Shown here piece after piece: positions 1 to 7,885 of a stretch of 43,047 nucleotides of DNA. Both the position numbers and the translations under genes were made by a program. The notes below the pieces were generated by a model that did not search any database, was not told the origin of the DNA, and saw nothing but the letters and a program-made list of their open reading frames with translations. Source of the DNA: an uncultured Clostridia bacterium (GTDB lineage: Bacteria > Bacillota > Clostridia > Christensenellales > UBA1242); the NCBI GenBank assembly GCA_947054085.1, contig CAMRVD010000005.1, forward strand, positions 1 through 43,047. The letters run 5' to 3'. Within the stretch, counting starts at the first letter, position 1. Each line of letters opens with the position of its first letter.

Positions 1-120
1 ATTTCCAGACACAAATTTTACTTATAAGTAATTCTATTACTATTATAACAAAGTTTTGTATAAAATTCTACTTTTTTTATTGCTTTTTAGGTAAATTTTT
101 TCTTAAATAAATTTGTAAAA

Positions 121-150
121 TTGACACCAATGAATTATTAGTAGTATAAT
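121..150 (+). promoter_or_regulatory. Sigma-A-type promoter of the SPFH gene
   Basis: TTGACA at 121-126 and TATAAT at 145-150, spacer 18 nt. Start expected near 157. AAGGAG at 167-172 lies 7 nt before the ATG at 180. Upstream (1-120) I see only AT-rich sequence. Confidence 0.8.
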
Positions 151-179
151 AAAATTATTAAAATTTAAGGAGAAATATA

Positions 180-1250
180 ATGGGTGTAATTTTAGGAATC
201 TTGTTTGCCGTGCTTGCTGTAGTTGGCATTTTATTGGTATTGCTAGGCAAACGCAAGAAAAATAAAAAATACATACTAAGCGGCAGTATATTGTCGGCGG
301 TAATGGTGATAATGTTTGTATTTTTGCCATTTAGTTTTCATCAAGTAGATTCTGGCGAGATAGCGGTAGTAAAAGTTTGGGGCAAAGCTAAAGAGATAAA
401 AACCGAGGGTTTAAGCTTTAATAACTGGATATCTACCAAATATGTAAAGTACGATATTACTACACAGGAAATTAAGTGTGAGATTTCGGCTTATTCGCAA
501 GATGCACAGTCTATGAATGCAACATTAGCTGTACAATTTAGAATTCTGCCAGACAAAGCTATAGAAATAAATAAACAATTTGGATCTCTTGATACTTTAA
601 CCGAAAGACTTAGGGCTGTTAGCGAAGAAAAAACAAAAGTTGTTTTAAGCGAAAGCTCGGCAATGGTATTAATTGAAACCCGAAGTGGCTTATCTAGCAA
701 AGTAGAAGAAAAAATTAAAGAATCTATAGATCAATATTATGTTACAATTACTATGGTAGCTGTAACAGATATCAATTTTAGCGAAGCGTTTGAAAATACA
801 GTAGAAGATAAAATGATAGCCGAACAAGAAAAACTAAAAGCAGAATACGAAAAGGAAAAGGCTATTATTCAAGCTAAGCAAGCACTAGAAGTTGCAAAGT
901 TAGAAGCCGAAGCTAAACTTGCCGAGGCCGAAGGTGAAGCCAATGCAATAGAAGCAATTGCAAAAGCCGAAGCTAATTCTATAAAATTAAAATCGGTAGA
1001 AGTAGCAAGGACTTTGGGCTTTGATATTATAGAAACCGAAATTAAAGATGCCGACAACAATGTAATTGGTACCAATTACGATATAGATTTTAGTGGCAAG
1101 ACCGAAACAGAGATTGCTGCAATTGCCGAATATCTAAAATATATAGAGTACTTAGAAAAATGGGATGGTAAACTTCCAGAAGTTGTAACGGGCGAAAATG
1201 CAAATATATTTATACCCGTAAAACCAAGCAATTCGGCATCAAAAGGCTAA
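180..1250 (+). CDS. SPFH/band-7 (prohibitin/flotillin-like) membrane protein
   Basis: A 356-residue membrane-anchored SPFH-domain protein. Two hydrophobic segments (about residues 2-23 and 31-52), separated by a KRKKNKK basic loop, are followed by the typical start of a band-7 domain (QVDSGEIAVVKVWGKA, about 55-70) running to about 220. A long Ala/Glu/Lys-rich coiled coil (about 215-275, with repeats such as KLEAEAKLAEAEGEANAIE) matches the helix by which prohibitin-like proteins oligomerise. Family knowledge: these proteins form ring scaffolds on membranes and often control membrane proteases; the exact role here is inferred only at that level. The start is fixed by AAGGAG 7 nt upstream. It is followed after 56 nt by a small membrane protein with no visible promoter of its own, so the two probably form an operon. 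Confidence 0.88.
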   Translation: MGVILGILFAVLAVVGILLVLLGKRKKNKKYILSGSILSAVMVIMFVFLPFSFHQVDSGEIAVVKVWGKAKEIKTEGLSFNNWISTKYVKYDITTQEIKCEISAYSQDAQSMNATLAVQFRILPDKAIEINKQFGSLDTLTERLRAVSEEKTKVVLSESSAMVLIETRSGLSSKVEEKIKESIDQYYVTITMVAVTDINFSEAFENTVEDKMIAEQEKLKAEYEKEKAIIQAKQALEVAKLEAEAKLAEAEGEANAIEAIAKAEANSIKLKSVEVARTLGFDIIETEIKDADNNVIGTNYDIDFSGKTETEIAAIAEYLKYIEYLEKWDGKLPEVVTGENANIFIPVKPSNSASKG

Positions 1251-1306
1251 AAACCGTTGTAACAACAAATAAAATTTAAGAAATAAATAGAAACAGGTAG
1301 TTTTAA

Positions 1307-1885
1307 ATGGAACAGAAATTAAATAATAATGAAGATTTAGATGTTTCCGAGACTGCAAACCCAGATTTATTACAGCCTGGCATAATAGGAGAACGGGCAA
1401 ACCCGCCAAAACGCAAAATATTAAACTTTGTTAGTTACATACTTTTGTTTGCGGGCGTAGCATTTATCGTTTTAGGATTTATTGCAATGGGCGAAGATGG
1501 GTCGCTTGCATTAATAATAATTTTAAGTAGCATTATTATAATTGCATGTGCTGTACTTGGTATTGTGTTTATAAAAAATGCAGAAAAACGCAAAAAAGAT
1601 AATGAAGGCAGACCAACAGTAAAGTTAAACGAAGATAAAACTATAACATTTTATTTGGCAGACAAAACCGAAAAAACGGTAGAAATTAGCGATATAGTAA
1701 GTGCAAAGTTTACCCCAAGAGTAGTGGTAACTTATCAAGTTATTTATATAACTTATACTCCTCAAAAAGACGGCACATTAATTGTAAAATTAAAAGACAG
1801 TCAAACTTTAAAAGTTCATAATGTTGACGAATGCATGCTTGTTGCTAATAAGATAAATTTACTAGTATCGGTAGCTAGTAAGTAA
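1307..1885 (+). CDS. Small membrane protein with soluble C-terminal beta-rich domain
   Basis: 192 residues, not recognised as a named family. An acidic N-terminal 35 residues is followed by two adjacent transmembrane helices (about 40-62 and 67-90), a KNAEKRKKDNE cytoplasmic boundary, and a C-terminal domain of about 90 residues with alternating hydrophobic strands (TITFYLADKTEKTVEI, IYITYTPQKDGTLIVKL). That arrangement resembles small membrane proteins with a bacterial PH-like domain, but this is inference. AGGTAG at 1295-1300 serves as a weak ribosome site 6 nt before the ATG. It is probably co-transcribed with the upstream SPFH gene and could be its partner. A strong terminator follows at 1939. 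Confidence 0.75.
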   Translation: MEQKLNNNEDLDVSETANPDLLQPGIIGERANPPKRKILNFVSYILLFAGVAFIVLGFIAMGEDGSLALIIILSSIIIIACAVLGIVFIKNAEKRKKDNEGRPTVKLNEDKTITFYLADKTEKTVEISDIVSAKFTPRVVVTYQVIYITYTPQKDGTLIVKLKDSQTLKVHNVDECMLVANKINLLVSVASK

Positions 1886-1938
1886 AATATATAATTTATA
1901 AAATTAATTGTTTAAAAGCTTTTATAAAAGTATATTAA

Positions 1939-1965
1939 AAACCCACCATACATTTTGGTGGGTTT
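1939..1965. terminator. Bidirectional terminator between convergent genes
   Basis: Perfect 10-bp stem AAACCCACCA / TGGTGGGTTT (1939-1948 with 1956-1965), loop 7 nt, between the plus-strand gene ending at 1885 and the minus-strand gene ending at 1987. Confidence 0.85.
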
Positions 1966-1986
1966 ACTTTTTATATAAAAGTTCTA

Positions 1987-3552
1987 TTAATTTCTGCTAT
2001 TAATTATTTCGTCTTGTAAAGTAATGTGTTCAAAGTAATCGCTAAAATCATTACTATCGTCATCTTTATTTGCAAGTTTATGTAAGTCGTACTTGGCATA
2101 TCCTTTTTTTGTTTTTACTATCATAAAATTTTTGTCGGCGGAAATTGCAGAATATTCAGAAACGGTGTAGCCCAAAGCTTTTAAAGAATCTTGTTCGGCT
2201 TTTATTGGTTCTGCCGAATACGACGATATTTCTTTTAAATAGTAATCGCTAATAAGCTTAGCTAAGTTATTGTCAGCTTCTTCTTTATTGTCGGATTCTT
2301 GTTGTTTTATTTTTGATATTTTTATTGCGTCGGTTTCGTAATTGCTAAAATATTTTGCGGATACATCTTTGTAAACATCAACAAGATTTCCTGTTTTATC
2401 AAAATTTGCAAAAAATCCATTGCAGTCTACAACTACATTATTGTAAAAAAATTCACCAATAGGCATTAAATTTTGCCCTTTGTTTGTAACCGAAGAAATA
2501 TATTTTGTAGATGCAATATAGCTAAGACCTTGGTAATTTACATTATTAAAGTAAAGAGGCAATGGGTTATTTTTGTATTGCTTATTTAATAGGTTGTAGT
2601 TATTATTAATATTTAAGGCAGATAGGTTTACATCCTTACCTGTTTTATCTTTAATTTGTTTTGATAAATTATTACCATATTTATTTATAAGTTTATTAAA
2701 AGAGTAATTACTAACGTTAAATTTATTAAGATGACTTTCTATCTTTTGATTGGCAAACTCTGCGTCTTGAGGAGTTTTAATATCTGATAAAGTAGCGTAT
2801 AACAAACTAAGATCATTTTTATATAAATAATTTGTTCTTGCACTATTACTATCCATAATGGTATCTATGCTATTTTGATTATATACGTAGTAATCGCCAA
2901 TGCCAAAATAATGCATAAGTTCATGAGTAAATAAACTTCTAACCATATTATAACTATTACTATTTATAGTGTCTTTGCTAAGGCAAATTGTTGGGCTAAT
3001 GCGTTGACCTTTTGCAAGATAGCCGCTATAAAAAGTTCCTGATTCTTGACTTATAGGTGTAAAGTTAGTATTTAGGCTTATATCAAAAATATCCCCAACG
3101 CTACCACGCTTTAAGTTTAAGCTATAGTTTTTACCAGTATCTTTTAAAACATTGTTATATTCTTCTAAGCTATCGGTTAAAGCGTCCATTACGGGAGCAG
3201 ACAAATCTTGACTATAAACAACATTAACTGTATCTTTATAGCTAGGTACTGTTGGGGCAATATAAATTTGTTTATCTATATTTATGCCGGTTTTATTAAA
3301 TATATTAGAATTTATTAAACTGCCGTAGGTGTCTTCTGCACCAAGTAGATTAATTGCATGGTTAATATCATCAGCCGTTTTAACATTGTCGGTAGGAAGT
3401 GCGGTTAATGCTATTAAAGACGTAGTTGCTATACCCAACGAGTACAGAGCCGCTTTACCAACACTCTTTACTTTTTTTAATCCCTTATGCAAAAAATTTT
3501 TAAAGCCCGTTTGCTGTCTATAAAATAAATCCAGTTCGTTATTTAATTTCAT
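1987..3552 (-). CDS. Metzincin-like zinc metalloprotease, membrane-anchored or secreted
   Basis: 521 residues. Residues 210-220 read HELMHYFGIGD, the long metzincin zinc signature HExxHxxGxx(H/D) with H210, H214 and D220 as ligands and E211 as catalytic base. Thirteen residues later DTIMDS contains a Met (M233) placed as a Met-turn, which strongly supports a metzincin fold. A basic N-terminus (KKVKS) and one hydrophobic segment (about 33-53) suggest an uncleaved signal anchor with the protease outside the cell. The remainder (about 250-521) is Asn/Lys-rich and matches nothing I recognise. Start ATG with AGGAA about 7 nt upstream; promoter at 3572-3599. It stands alone between terminators. No family name can be assigned; the substrate is unknown. 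Confidence 0.75.
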   Translation of the reverse strand: MKLNNELDLFYRQQTGFKNFLHKGLKKVKSVGKAALYSLGIATTSLIALTALPTDNVKTADDINHAINLLGAEDTYGSLINSNIFNKTGINIDKQIYIAPTVPSYKDTVNVVYSQDLSAPVMDALTDSLEEYNNVLKDTGKNYSLNLKRGSVGDIFDISLNTNFTPISQESGTFYSGYLAKGQRISPTICLSKDTINSNSYNMVRSLFTHELMHYFGIGDYYVYNQNSIDTIMDSNSARTNYLYKNDLSLLYATLSDIKTPQDAEFANQKIESHLNKFNVSNYSFNKLINKYGNNLSKQIKDKTGKDVNLSALNINNNYNLLNKQYKNNPLPLYFNNVNYQGLSYIASTKYISSVTNKGQNLMPIGEFFYNNVVVDCNGFFANFDKTGNLVDVYKDVSAKYFSNYETDAIKISKIKQQESDNKEEADNNLAKLISDYYLKEISSYSAEPIKAEQDSLKALGYTVSEYSAISADKNFMIVKTKKGYAKYDLHKLANKDDDSNDFSDYFEHITLQDEIINSRN

Positions 3553-3571
3553 AAATTATTCCTATAAATTC

Positions 3572-3599
3572 ATTTTATCATACAATAATAGAATGTCAA
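3572..3599 (-). promoter_or_regulatory. Promoter of the metzincin-like gene
   Basis: On the minus strand TTGACA (3599-3594), 16-nt spacer, TAAAAT (3577-3572), about 20 nt before the start codon. Confidence 0.75.
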
Positions 3600-3692
3600 T
3601 ACAATTATAATTTAATTTTATAAAAATTTAAACAAAGTTTTCAACAATTATATTTTATATAGCCTTAAGTTATAAAATGAAATAATAAATAA

Positions 3693-3734
3693 CAATAAAA
3701 AAACACATCCGCTATTTGGATGTGTTTTTTATTG
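3693..3734 (-). terminator. Rho-independent terminator of the DUF975 gene
   Basis: Stem built on ACACATCC / GGATGTGT with A/T-rich extensions (3693-3710 with 3718-3734), directly downstream of the minus-strand stop at 3740. Confidence 0.85.
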
Positions 3735-3739
3735 TTTGT

Positions 3740-4384
3740 TTACGCTTTTGTAACTTCTGGATTAAGTGGTTCGCTTTGGTTAGGTTGTTCTGTTGTTTCG
3801 GTAGTTTGAGCCACTAAGCTGTTATAGAAAGCAGCTTCGGCAGCTTTCATATATGGAGAAATCCATATCATAAGTATGCCAAATGTTAGCATGCTTAGTA
3901 AAATCCAACCTATAAAGCTAAACTGTAAGCAAAACAATCTCCACTTGTTGCCTTTCATAAGGCGTATAGAAGCTTTTCTTGCATCGTTTGCACCCATTTC
4001 CGGATGATCAGCTAGTATATACATTGTCATACTATAGCTATAACTTTTAATAATACCAGGTATTACAAAAAGTAAACTCCACAAAAATGTAAAGATAACC
4101 ACAAGTAGGTAGGCACATAGTGCAGAAACAAAGTTTTTAAAGCCATCAAACATCGATGTAAATTCTACTTCGCCTTTGCGAATTAAGTTAATGTTAGCAA
4201 TGGTTACGCCAAGTGTTAGTGGTCCAATAAGTACTATTTCTGCAATTGCACCTACATAAATGTAAGCTAACCCTGCACATACACTAGAAATTAAGCTAAA
4301 CACTAATGTAATTGCTATCATAGTACCCCAGTTACCGCTAAGTTTCTGCCAAGCTTCTCTTCTAAAGTCTCTTGCTTTTTGCAT
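3740..4384 (-). CDS. DUF975 family membrane protein
   Basis: 214 residues from the ATG at 4384. A TTG six bases further upstream (4390) is in frame, but it lies only 1-2 nt from the AAAGGAG ribosome site, whereas the ATG is 7 nt from it, so the ATG is chosen. The N-terminus (RREAWQKLSGNWGTMIAIT) and C-terminal block (VIPGIIKSYSYSMTMYILAD, then RLMKGNKWRLF and FSFIGWILLSMLTFG) are the family hallmarks, with 4-5 membrane segments. Family function is unknown. The last 25 residues are a Thr/Glu/Pro-rich tail. It has its own promoter and terminator, so it is monocistronic. Confidence 0.85.
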   Translation of the reverse strand: MQKARDFRREAWQKLSGNWGTMIAITLVFSLISSVCAGLAYIYVGAIAEIVLIGPLTLGVTIANINLIRKGEVEFTSMFDGFKNFVSALCAYLLVVIFTFLWSLLFVIPGIIKSYSYSMTMYILADHPEMGANDARKASIRLMKGNKWRLFCLQFSFIGWILLSMLTFGILMIWISPYMKAAEAAFYNSLVAQTTETTEQPNQSEPLNPEVTKA

Positions 4385-4415
4385 ATTCAATCTCCTTTTA
4401 ATATTTAGTATGTCT

Positions 4416-4444
4416 ACTATAATAAAATTTTATGAATTTGTCAA
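4416..4444 (-). promoter_or_regulatory. Promoter of the DUF975 gene
   Basis: Minus strand TTGACA (4444-4439), 17-nt spacer, TATAGT (4421-4416). Confidence 0.8.
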
Positions 4445-4472
4445 ATTTTTTATGATTGTCTAATTAACATAA

Positions 4473-4499
4473 TAAAAGCCACGAATATTTATTCGTGGC
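4473..4499 (-). terminator. Terminator of the dnaA/dnaN-side transcript
   Basis: GCCACGAAT / ATTCGTGGC hairpin (4478-4499) followed on the minus strand by a TTTTATT tract, 26 nt after the stop of the membrane gene at 4525. Confidence 0.8.
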
Positions 4500-4524
4500 C
4501 ATATAATTGTATATAAATTCAATT

Positions 4525-5181
4525 TTATTTTTTTGTATTTAAATATTTTATAAGACAATTGTTAACCAATCTTCGACTGCCTCGCATACTTAATGTAAAT
4601 ATTATTGCAAATACAAAGGTTACGCAAAGCATGGTGCTAATTTCGGTAACAAATAGGGCGGCAATGTTTGTAATAATAAGTTTTTTTGCAAAACACTTAC
4701 AAATGCCAACAATTAACTGATAAATTAGAATTGCCGCACTAGAGTAACAAAAACAGCTAAATACCAAAAATTTATCGGTGGTTTTAACAGCATTTTTTGC
4801 ATCTTTTTGTGTGTTATAAAATAGCGAAACCGCCAAAATATTAATAAGTGCCGCAAAACAAATATCAAATATTACAATGCCTGCTATTGTATGATACAAA
4901 CCAAATAAATAATACACATTTGTAAATACAAAAAATGCTACATAAAACAGATTTTTAAACCAAGCAGGAATATCTAAGTTTTTTATTTTTTCTATAAACA
5001 AAAACCCAATGTAAAGTAGCATACAAACAATAACTATTGCAAATGCCCACCAGTAATTAAAGTTAGTGCCTGCAACTTTATATAAATTAAATACTTCAAA
5101 CATACCAAGCGATAGCATAATAATCCACAAACCGCTTAAAACAATTGCAGAATATAGTAATATATTATTTAACTTTTTCAT
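4525..5181 (-). CDS. Polytopic membrane protein of unknown function
   Basis: 218 residues with about six hydrophobic helices (near residues 8-28, 45-63, 77-95, 98-122, 138-160 and 170-200), Cys/Phe-rich, with short basic connecting loops and a basic C-terminus. I do not recognise the family. It starts 20 nt after the dnaN stop with AAAGGAT as ribosome site and no separate promoter, so it is probably translated from the dnaN transcript, which then ends at the hairpin at 4478. Linkage to dnaN is positional only and gives no function. Confidence 0.7.
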   Translation of the reverse strand: MKKLNNILLYSAIVLSGLWIIMLSLGMFEVFNLYKVAGTNFNYWWAFAIVIVCMLLYIGFLFIEKIKNLDIPAWFKNLFYVAFFVFTNVYYLFGLYHTIAGIVIFDICFAALINILAVSLFYNTQKDAKNAVKTTDKFLVFSCFCYSSAAILIYQLIVGICKCFAKKLIITNIAALFVTEISTMLCVTFVFAIIFTLSMRGSRRLVNNCLIKYLNTKK

Positions 5182-5201
5182 AAAAATATCCTTTTAATAA
5201 A

Positions 5202-6305
5202 CTATTCGTACAAGCGTACTGGAAATACAACAAAAGTAAAGCTGTCGTTGTCTGGCGAAGTTATAGAGCATGGATAAATACTAGATAAAAAACTAACCTT
5301 TATATATTCTTCGTCTATATTACGCAAACAATCGCTAATGTACCTTGCATTAAAGCCAATAAGTAAGTCTTTACCTTCTAGGCTGATCGTTAGATTTTCG
5401 GTAACGTTTCCAAGGTCGGAGTTACTGGCAACTGTTAGTAACCTATCTTTTATATCAAAAGTAATAGAATTATTGTTAATAGAGCGAGATAGCAAGCTTG
5501 CACGTTCTATAGCGTATTCCAGTTGCTTTTTGTTTACAATAATTGTTGTTTCGGGATTTTTGATTAATGCCCCGGTATAGTCTATAAAATCGCCCTCTAG
5601 TCTGCGAGTAATAATTTTAGTAGAACCAAGAGTAACCATCATATAAGTGTTAGAGATATATAAAGTAATTTCCTCGTCGTCGCCATCTATAAGTTTAGAA
5701 ATTTCGCCGAGGGAGCGGGCAGGAACAACAAATTTTAGTTTATTAGAAGTTGATAAAATATTATGTTTAACTTGAGCCACTCTAAAACCATCAAGTGCTG
5801 CGACAATAATTTCGTTGTTGTCCACAATAAACTGACAACCTTTTAGTATTGGTCTGCTGTCGTCGGTAGCTGCTGCAAAAATTGTTTTATTAATAGCATC
5901 TCGCAAATTAAATTTAGAAAGCGTAAAACTGTCGCCATCGGTAAATTGCTTTATTACAGGAAATTCTTCCGCTGGCATACAGGCAAGGTATCCCTCGCTA
6001 TCGGTATACTTAATTTTTAAAGTATTTTGATTTGTAACAGAAAGTTCTATTTGTTCGTTAGATAGCTTTTTAATAAAGTCAGCAAAAATTTTACCGGGAA
6101 CAACTACTTCGCCCTCTATTTTAACATCGGCAGGAATGGTTTTTTCTATAGATATTTCTAGGTCGGTAGCACTAAGTACAAGTGTATCTTCGCTAGCGGT
6201 AAGTTTTATGCCTTCTAGTATTGGGTTAGTGGTGCGGCTAGCTGTTGCTTTTATTACCTTTAAAACCGCATCGCTTAAGTCTAAACCTTCGCATATTAAT
6301 TTCAT
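5202..6305 (-). CDS. dnaN: DNA polymerase III beta subunit (sliding clamp)
   Basis: 367 residues, normal for the family. The N-terminus (CEGLDLSDAVLKVIKATASR), the central FAAATDDSRPILKGCQF segment and the C-terminal VFPVRLYE all fit the three-domain beta clamp that encircles DNA and tethers polymerase III. GGGAG lies about 7 nt before the ATG. It lies downstream of dnaA on the same strand (84-nt gap) and has a good internal promoter at 6360-6388, so it can be expressed independently. The stop is TAG. Confidence 0.96.
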   Translation of the reverse strand: MKLICEGLDLSDAVLKVIKATASRTTNPILEGIKLTASEDTLVLSATDLEISIEKTIPADVKIEGEVVVPGKIFADFIKKLSNEQIELSVTNQNTLKIKYTDSEGYLACMPAEEFPVIKQFTDGDSFTLSKFNLRDAINKTIFAAATDDSRPILKGCQFIVDNNEIIVAALDGFRVAQVKHNILSTSNKLKFVVPARSLGEISKLIDGDDEEITLYISNTYMMVTLGSTKIITRRLEGDFIDYTGALIKNPETTIIVNKKQLEYAIERASLLSRSINNNSITFDIKDRLLTVASNSDLGNVTENLTISLEGKDLLIGFNARYISDCLRNIDEEYIKVSFLSSIYPCSITSPDNDSFTFVVFPVRLYE

Positions 6306-6359
6306 TTATTTTCTCCCTTATGTATAACAATAAATTACATATTAATTATTTACATATAC

Positions 6360-6388
6360 ATTTTAACATATTCGCAATAAAAATACAA
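6360..6388 (-). promoter_or_regulatory. dnaN promoter with extended -10
   Basis: Minus strand TTGTAT (6388-6383), 17-nt spacer, TAAAAT (6365-6360) preceded by TGT (extended -10). The -35 box abuts the dnaA stop codon. Confidence 0.7.
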
Positions 6389-6389
6389 G

Positions 6390-7751
6390 TTATTTACCTT
6401 TAAGCATTTGCTCTATATCGCTAATTTCTACCGCAAGTTTTTTGTTTTTAGCCATGTCTTCTGCAACTTTTGTTTTTGCGTATATTACAGTTGTATGATC
6501 TTTACCAAAAATATTACCTATAGCGGTTAGTGGCATGCTAAGTAACTCGGTTATTAAGTACATAGCAATCTGACGTGCTTGAGCTACTTCTTTAGTACGT
6601 TTTCTGGCAAGAAGGTCATCTTTTTTTAAACCATAAAATTTGCATACACAATCTATTATACGGCTTGCGTCTATAGTTTCCTCGCTTTGGGTTGCCATGT
6701 CTTTTAAGGCTTCTCGTGCCAGGTCTATAGTAACTATGTTTTTGCCCATCATTTTACTATAGTAAACGGCTCGGGTTAAATAGCCCTCCATTTCACGTAC
6801 GTTGGTTGTAACAGCTTCGGCTATAAAGTTAATAACTTCGCGGCTAACATTGTAGCGTTCTATATAAGCCTTTTTGTTAAGTATTGCAATACGAGTTTCT
6901 AGCTCTGGGTAACCAATATCTGCAGGAAGCCCCCAACCAAGGCGGCTCTTAAGCCTTTCTTCTAGCGGATTAATTTCGCTTATTGGCCTGTCGCTAGATA
7001 TTACTATTTGCTTACCGTTTTCGTGTAGCTCGTTAAACGTATGGAAAAATTCTTCCTGAACCGCGTTTTTGCCTATAATAAACTGAATATCGTCAATAAT
7101 AAGAACATCGGCACTGCGATACTTACTTCTAAAATCTATGTTTGCACCGCGTTTATTGTTCTGAATACTTTCGATAAGTTCGTTCATAAACTTTTCGATA
7201 GTTACATATACAACGGTAATATTTGGCTTATTTTCGGCAATATAATTTCCAATGGCATGAAGTAGGTGGGTTTTACCAAGTCCCACTCCGCCGTAGATAA
7301 ACAGCGGGTTAAAGGAAGCTCCGGGATTTTCTGCAACGCTTTTAGCTGCGGCAGTTACAAACTGATTACTTGGACCTATTACAAAGTTGTCAAATGTATA
7401 TTTTGGGTTAAAAGAAAAACTGCTAATATTGGTTTTTGGTTTAGAAACGATTGCGACAGGTTTTTCTTCTTCTACTTCTACATTAGGCACAATAAACTCT
7501 ACGTCTACAATAGAATTATATACCTTATTAACACAGCTAGTAATAATATCCTTATAGTTTTTAATTATTGTTTGCCTACCGCTGGTAGAAGACGTAGAAA
7601 GAACTAGTGTATTGCCCTTTAAATCTACAACTTCTAAACTTTTAATCCAAACATCAAAGCTTATTATAGATACATTTTTGGCGATTTCTTCTAAAGCTTC
7701 TTGCCATACTTTATTTAAATTAATTTCTTGCGGTTTATCGTAGTAGCTCAA
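6390..7751 (-). CDS. dnaA: Chromosomal replication initiator DnaA
   Basis: 453 residues from a TTG start at 7751. An in-frame ATG lies at 7790, but the promoter (-10 at 7795-7800) places the transcript start near 7788, downstream of that ATG, and a perfect AGGAGG (7758-7763) sits 6 nt before the TTG. From this start the protein has the usual layout: domain I (1-80), variable linker, AAA+ domain with Walker A GGVGLGKT (154-161), Walker B VLIIDD, an arginine-finger segment RLKSRLGWGL, and domain IV with ARQIAMYLITELL and GKDHTTVIYA, the DNA-recognition signature (Lys replaces the common Arg). It binds origin DnaA boxes and opens the duplex. dnaN follows on the same strand; recF diverges. Confidence 0.95.
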   Translation of the reverse strand: MSYYDKPQEINLNKVWQEALEEIAKNVSIISFDVWIKSLEVVDLKGNTLVLSTSSTSGRQTIIKNYKDIITSCVNKVYNSIVDVEFIVPNVEVEEEKPVAIVSKPKTNISSFSFNPKYTFDNFVIGPSNQFVTAAAKSVAENPGASFNPLFIYGGVGLGKTHLLHAIGNYIAENKPNITVVYVTIEKFMNELIESIQNNKRGANIDFRSKYRSADVLIIDDIQFIIGKNAVQEEFFHTFNELHENGKQIVISSDRPISEINPLEERLKSRLGWGLPADIGYPELETRIAILNKKAYIERYNVSREVINFIAEAVTTNVREMEGYLTRAVYYSKMMGKNIVTIDLAREALKDMATQSEETIDASRIIDCVCKFYGLKKDDLLARKRTKEVAQARQIAMYLITELLSMPLTAIGNIFGKDHTTVIYAKTKVAEDMAKNKKLAVEISDIEQMLKGK

Positions 7752-7794
7752 GATATGCCTCCTAAAAATGTATTTACAAAATATTATCATTTTA

Positions 7795-7822
7795 ATTATA
7801 AAGGAAAATAAAAAAAAAGCAA
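7795..7822 (-). promoter_or_regulatory. dnaA promoter
   Basis: Minus strand TTGCTT (7822-7817), 16-nt T-rich spacer, TATAAT (7800-7795). Predicted start near 7788, which gives a leader of about 37 nt before the TTG start. It is divergent from the recF promoter inside a 134-bp gap. Confidence 0.7.
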
Positions 7823-7850
7823 CTATTAGTACAAAAATTATAATAATTTA

Positions 7851-7879
7851 TAGACATAAAAGTTAAAAAATTATATAAT
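7851..7879 (+). promoter_or_regulatory. recF promoter, predicted leaderless
   Basis: TAGACA (7851-7856), 17-nt spacer, TATAAT (7874-7879). Only 6 nt separate the -10 box from the recF ATG (7886), and there is no Shine-Dalgarno sequence. Confidence 0.75.
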
Positions 7880-7885
7880 AAATTT

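Noticed and set aside
7752-7790. N-terminal extension of dnaA from ATG 7790
   Set aside because: The ATG lies upstream of the predicted transcript start, and AGGAGG is placed for the TTG at 7751.
7752-7885. dnaA/recF gap as a proven oriC
   Set aside because: AT-rich and between divergent arms, but no canonical DnaA box or box cluster is visible; isolated TTATTCACA matches elsewhere (29238 in a gene, 33429) look random. Kept only as a hypothesis.
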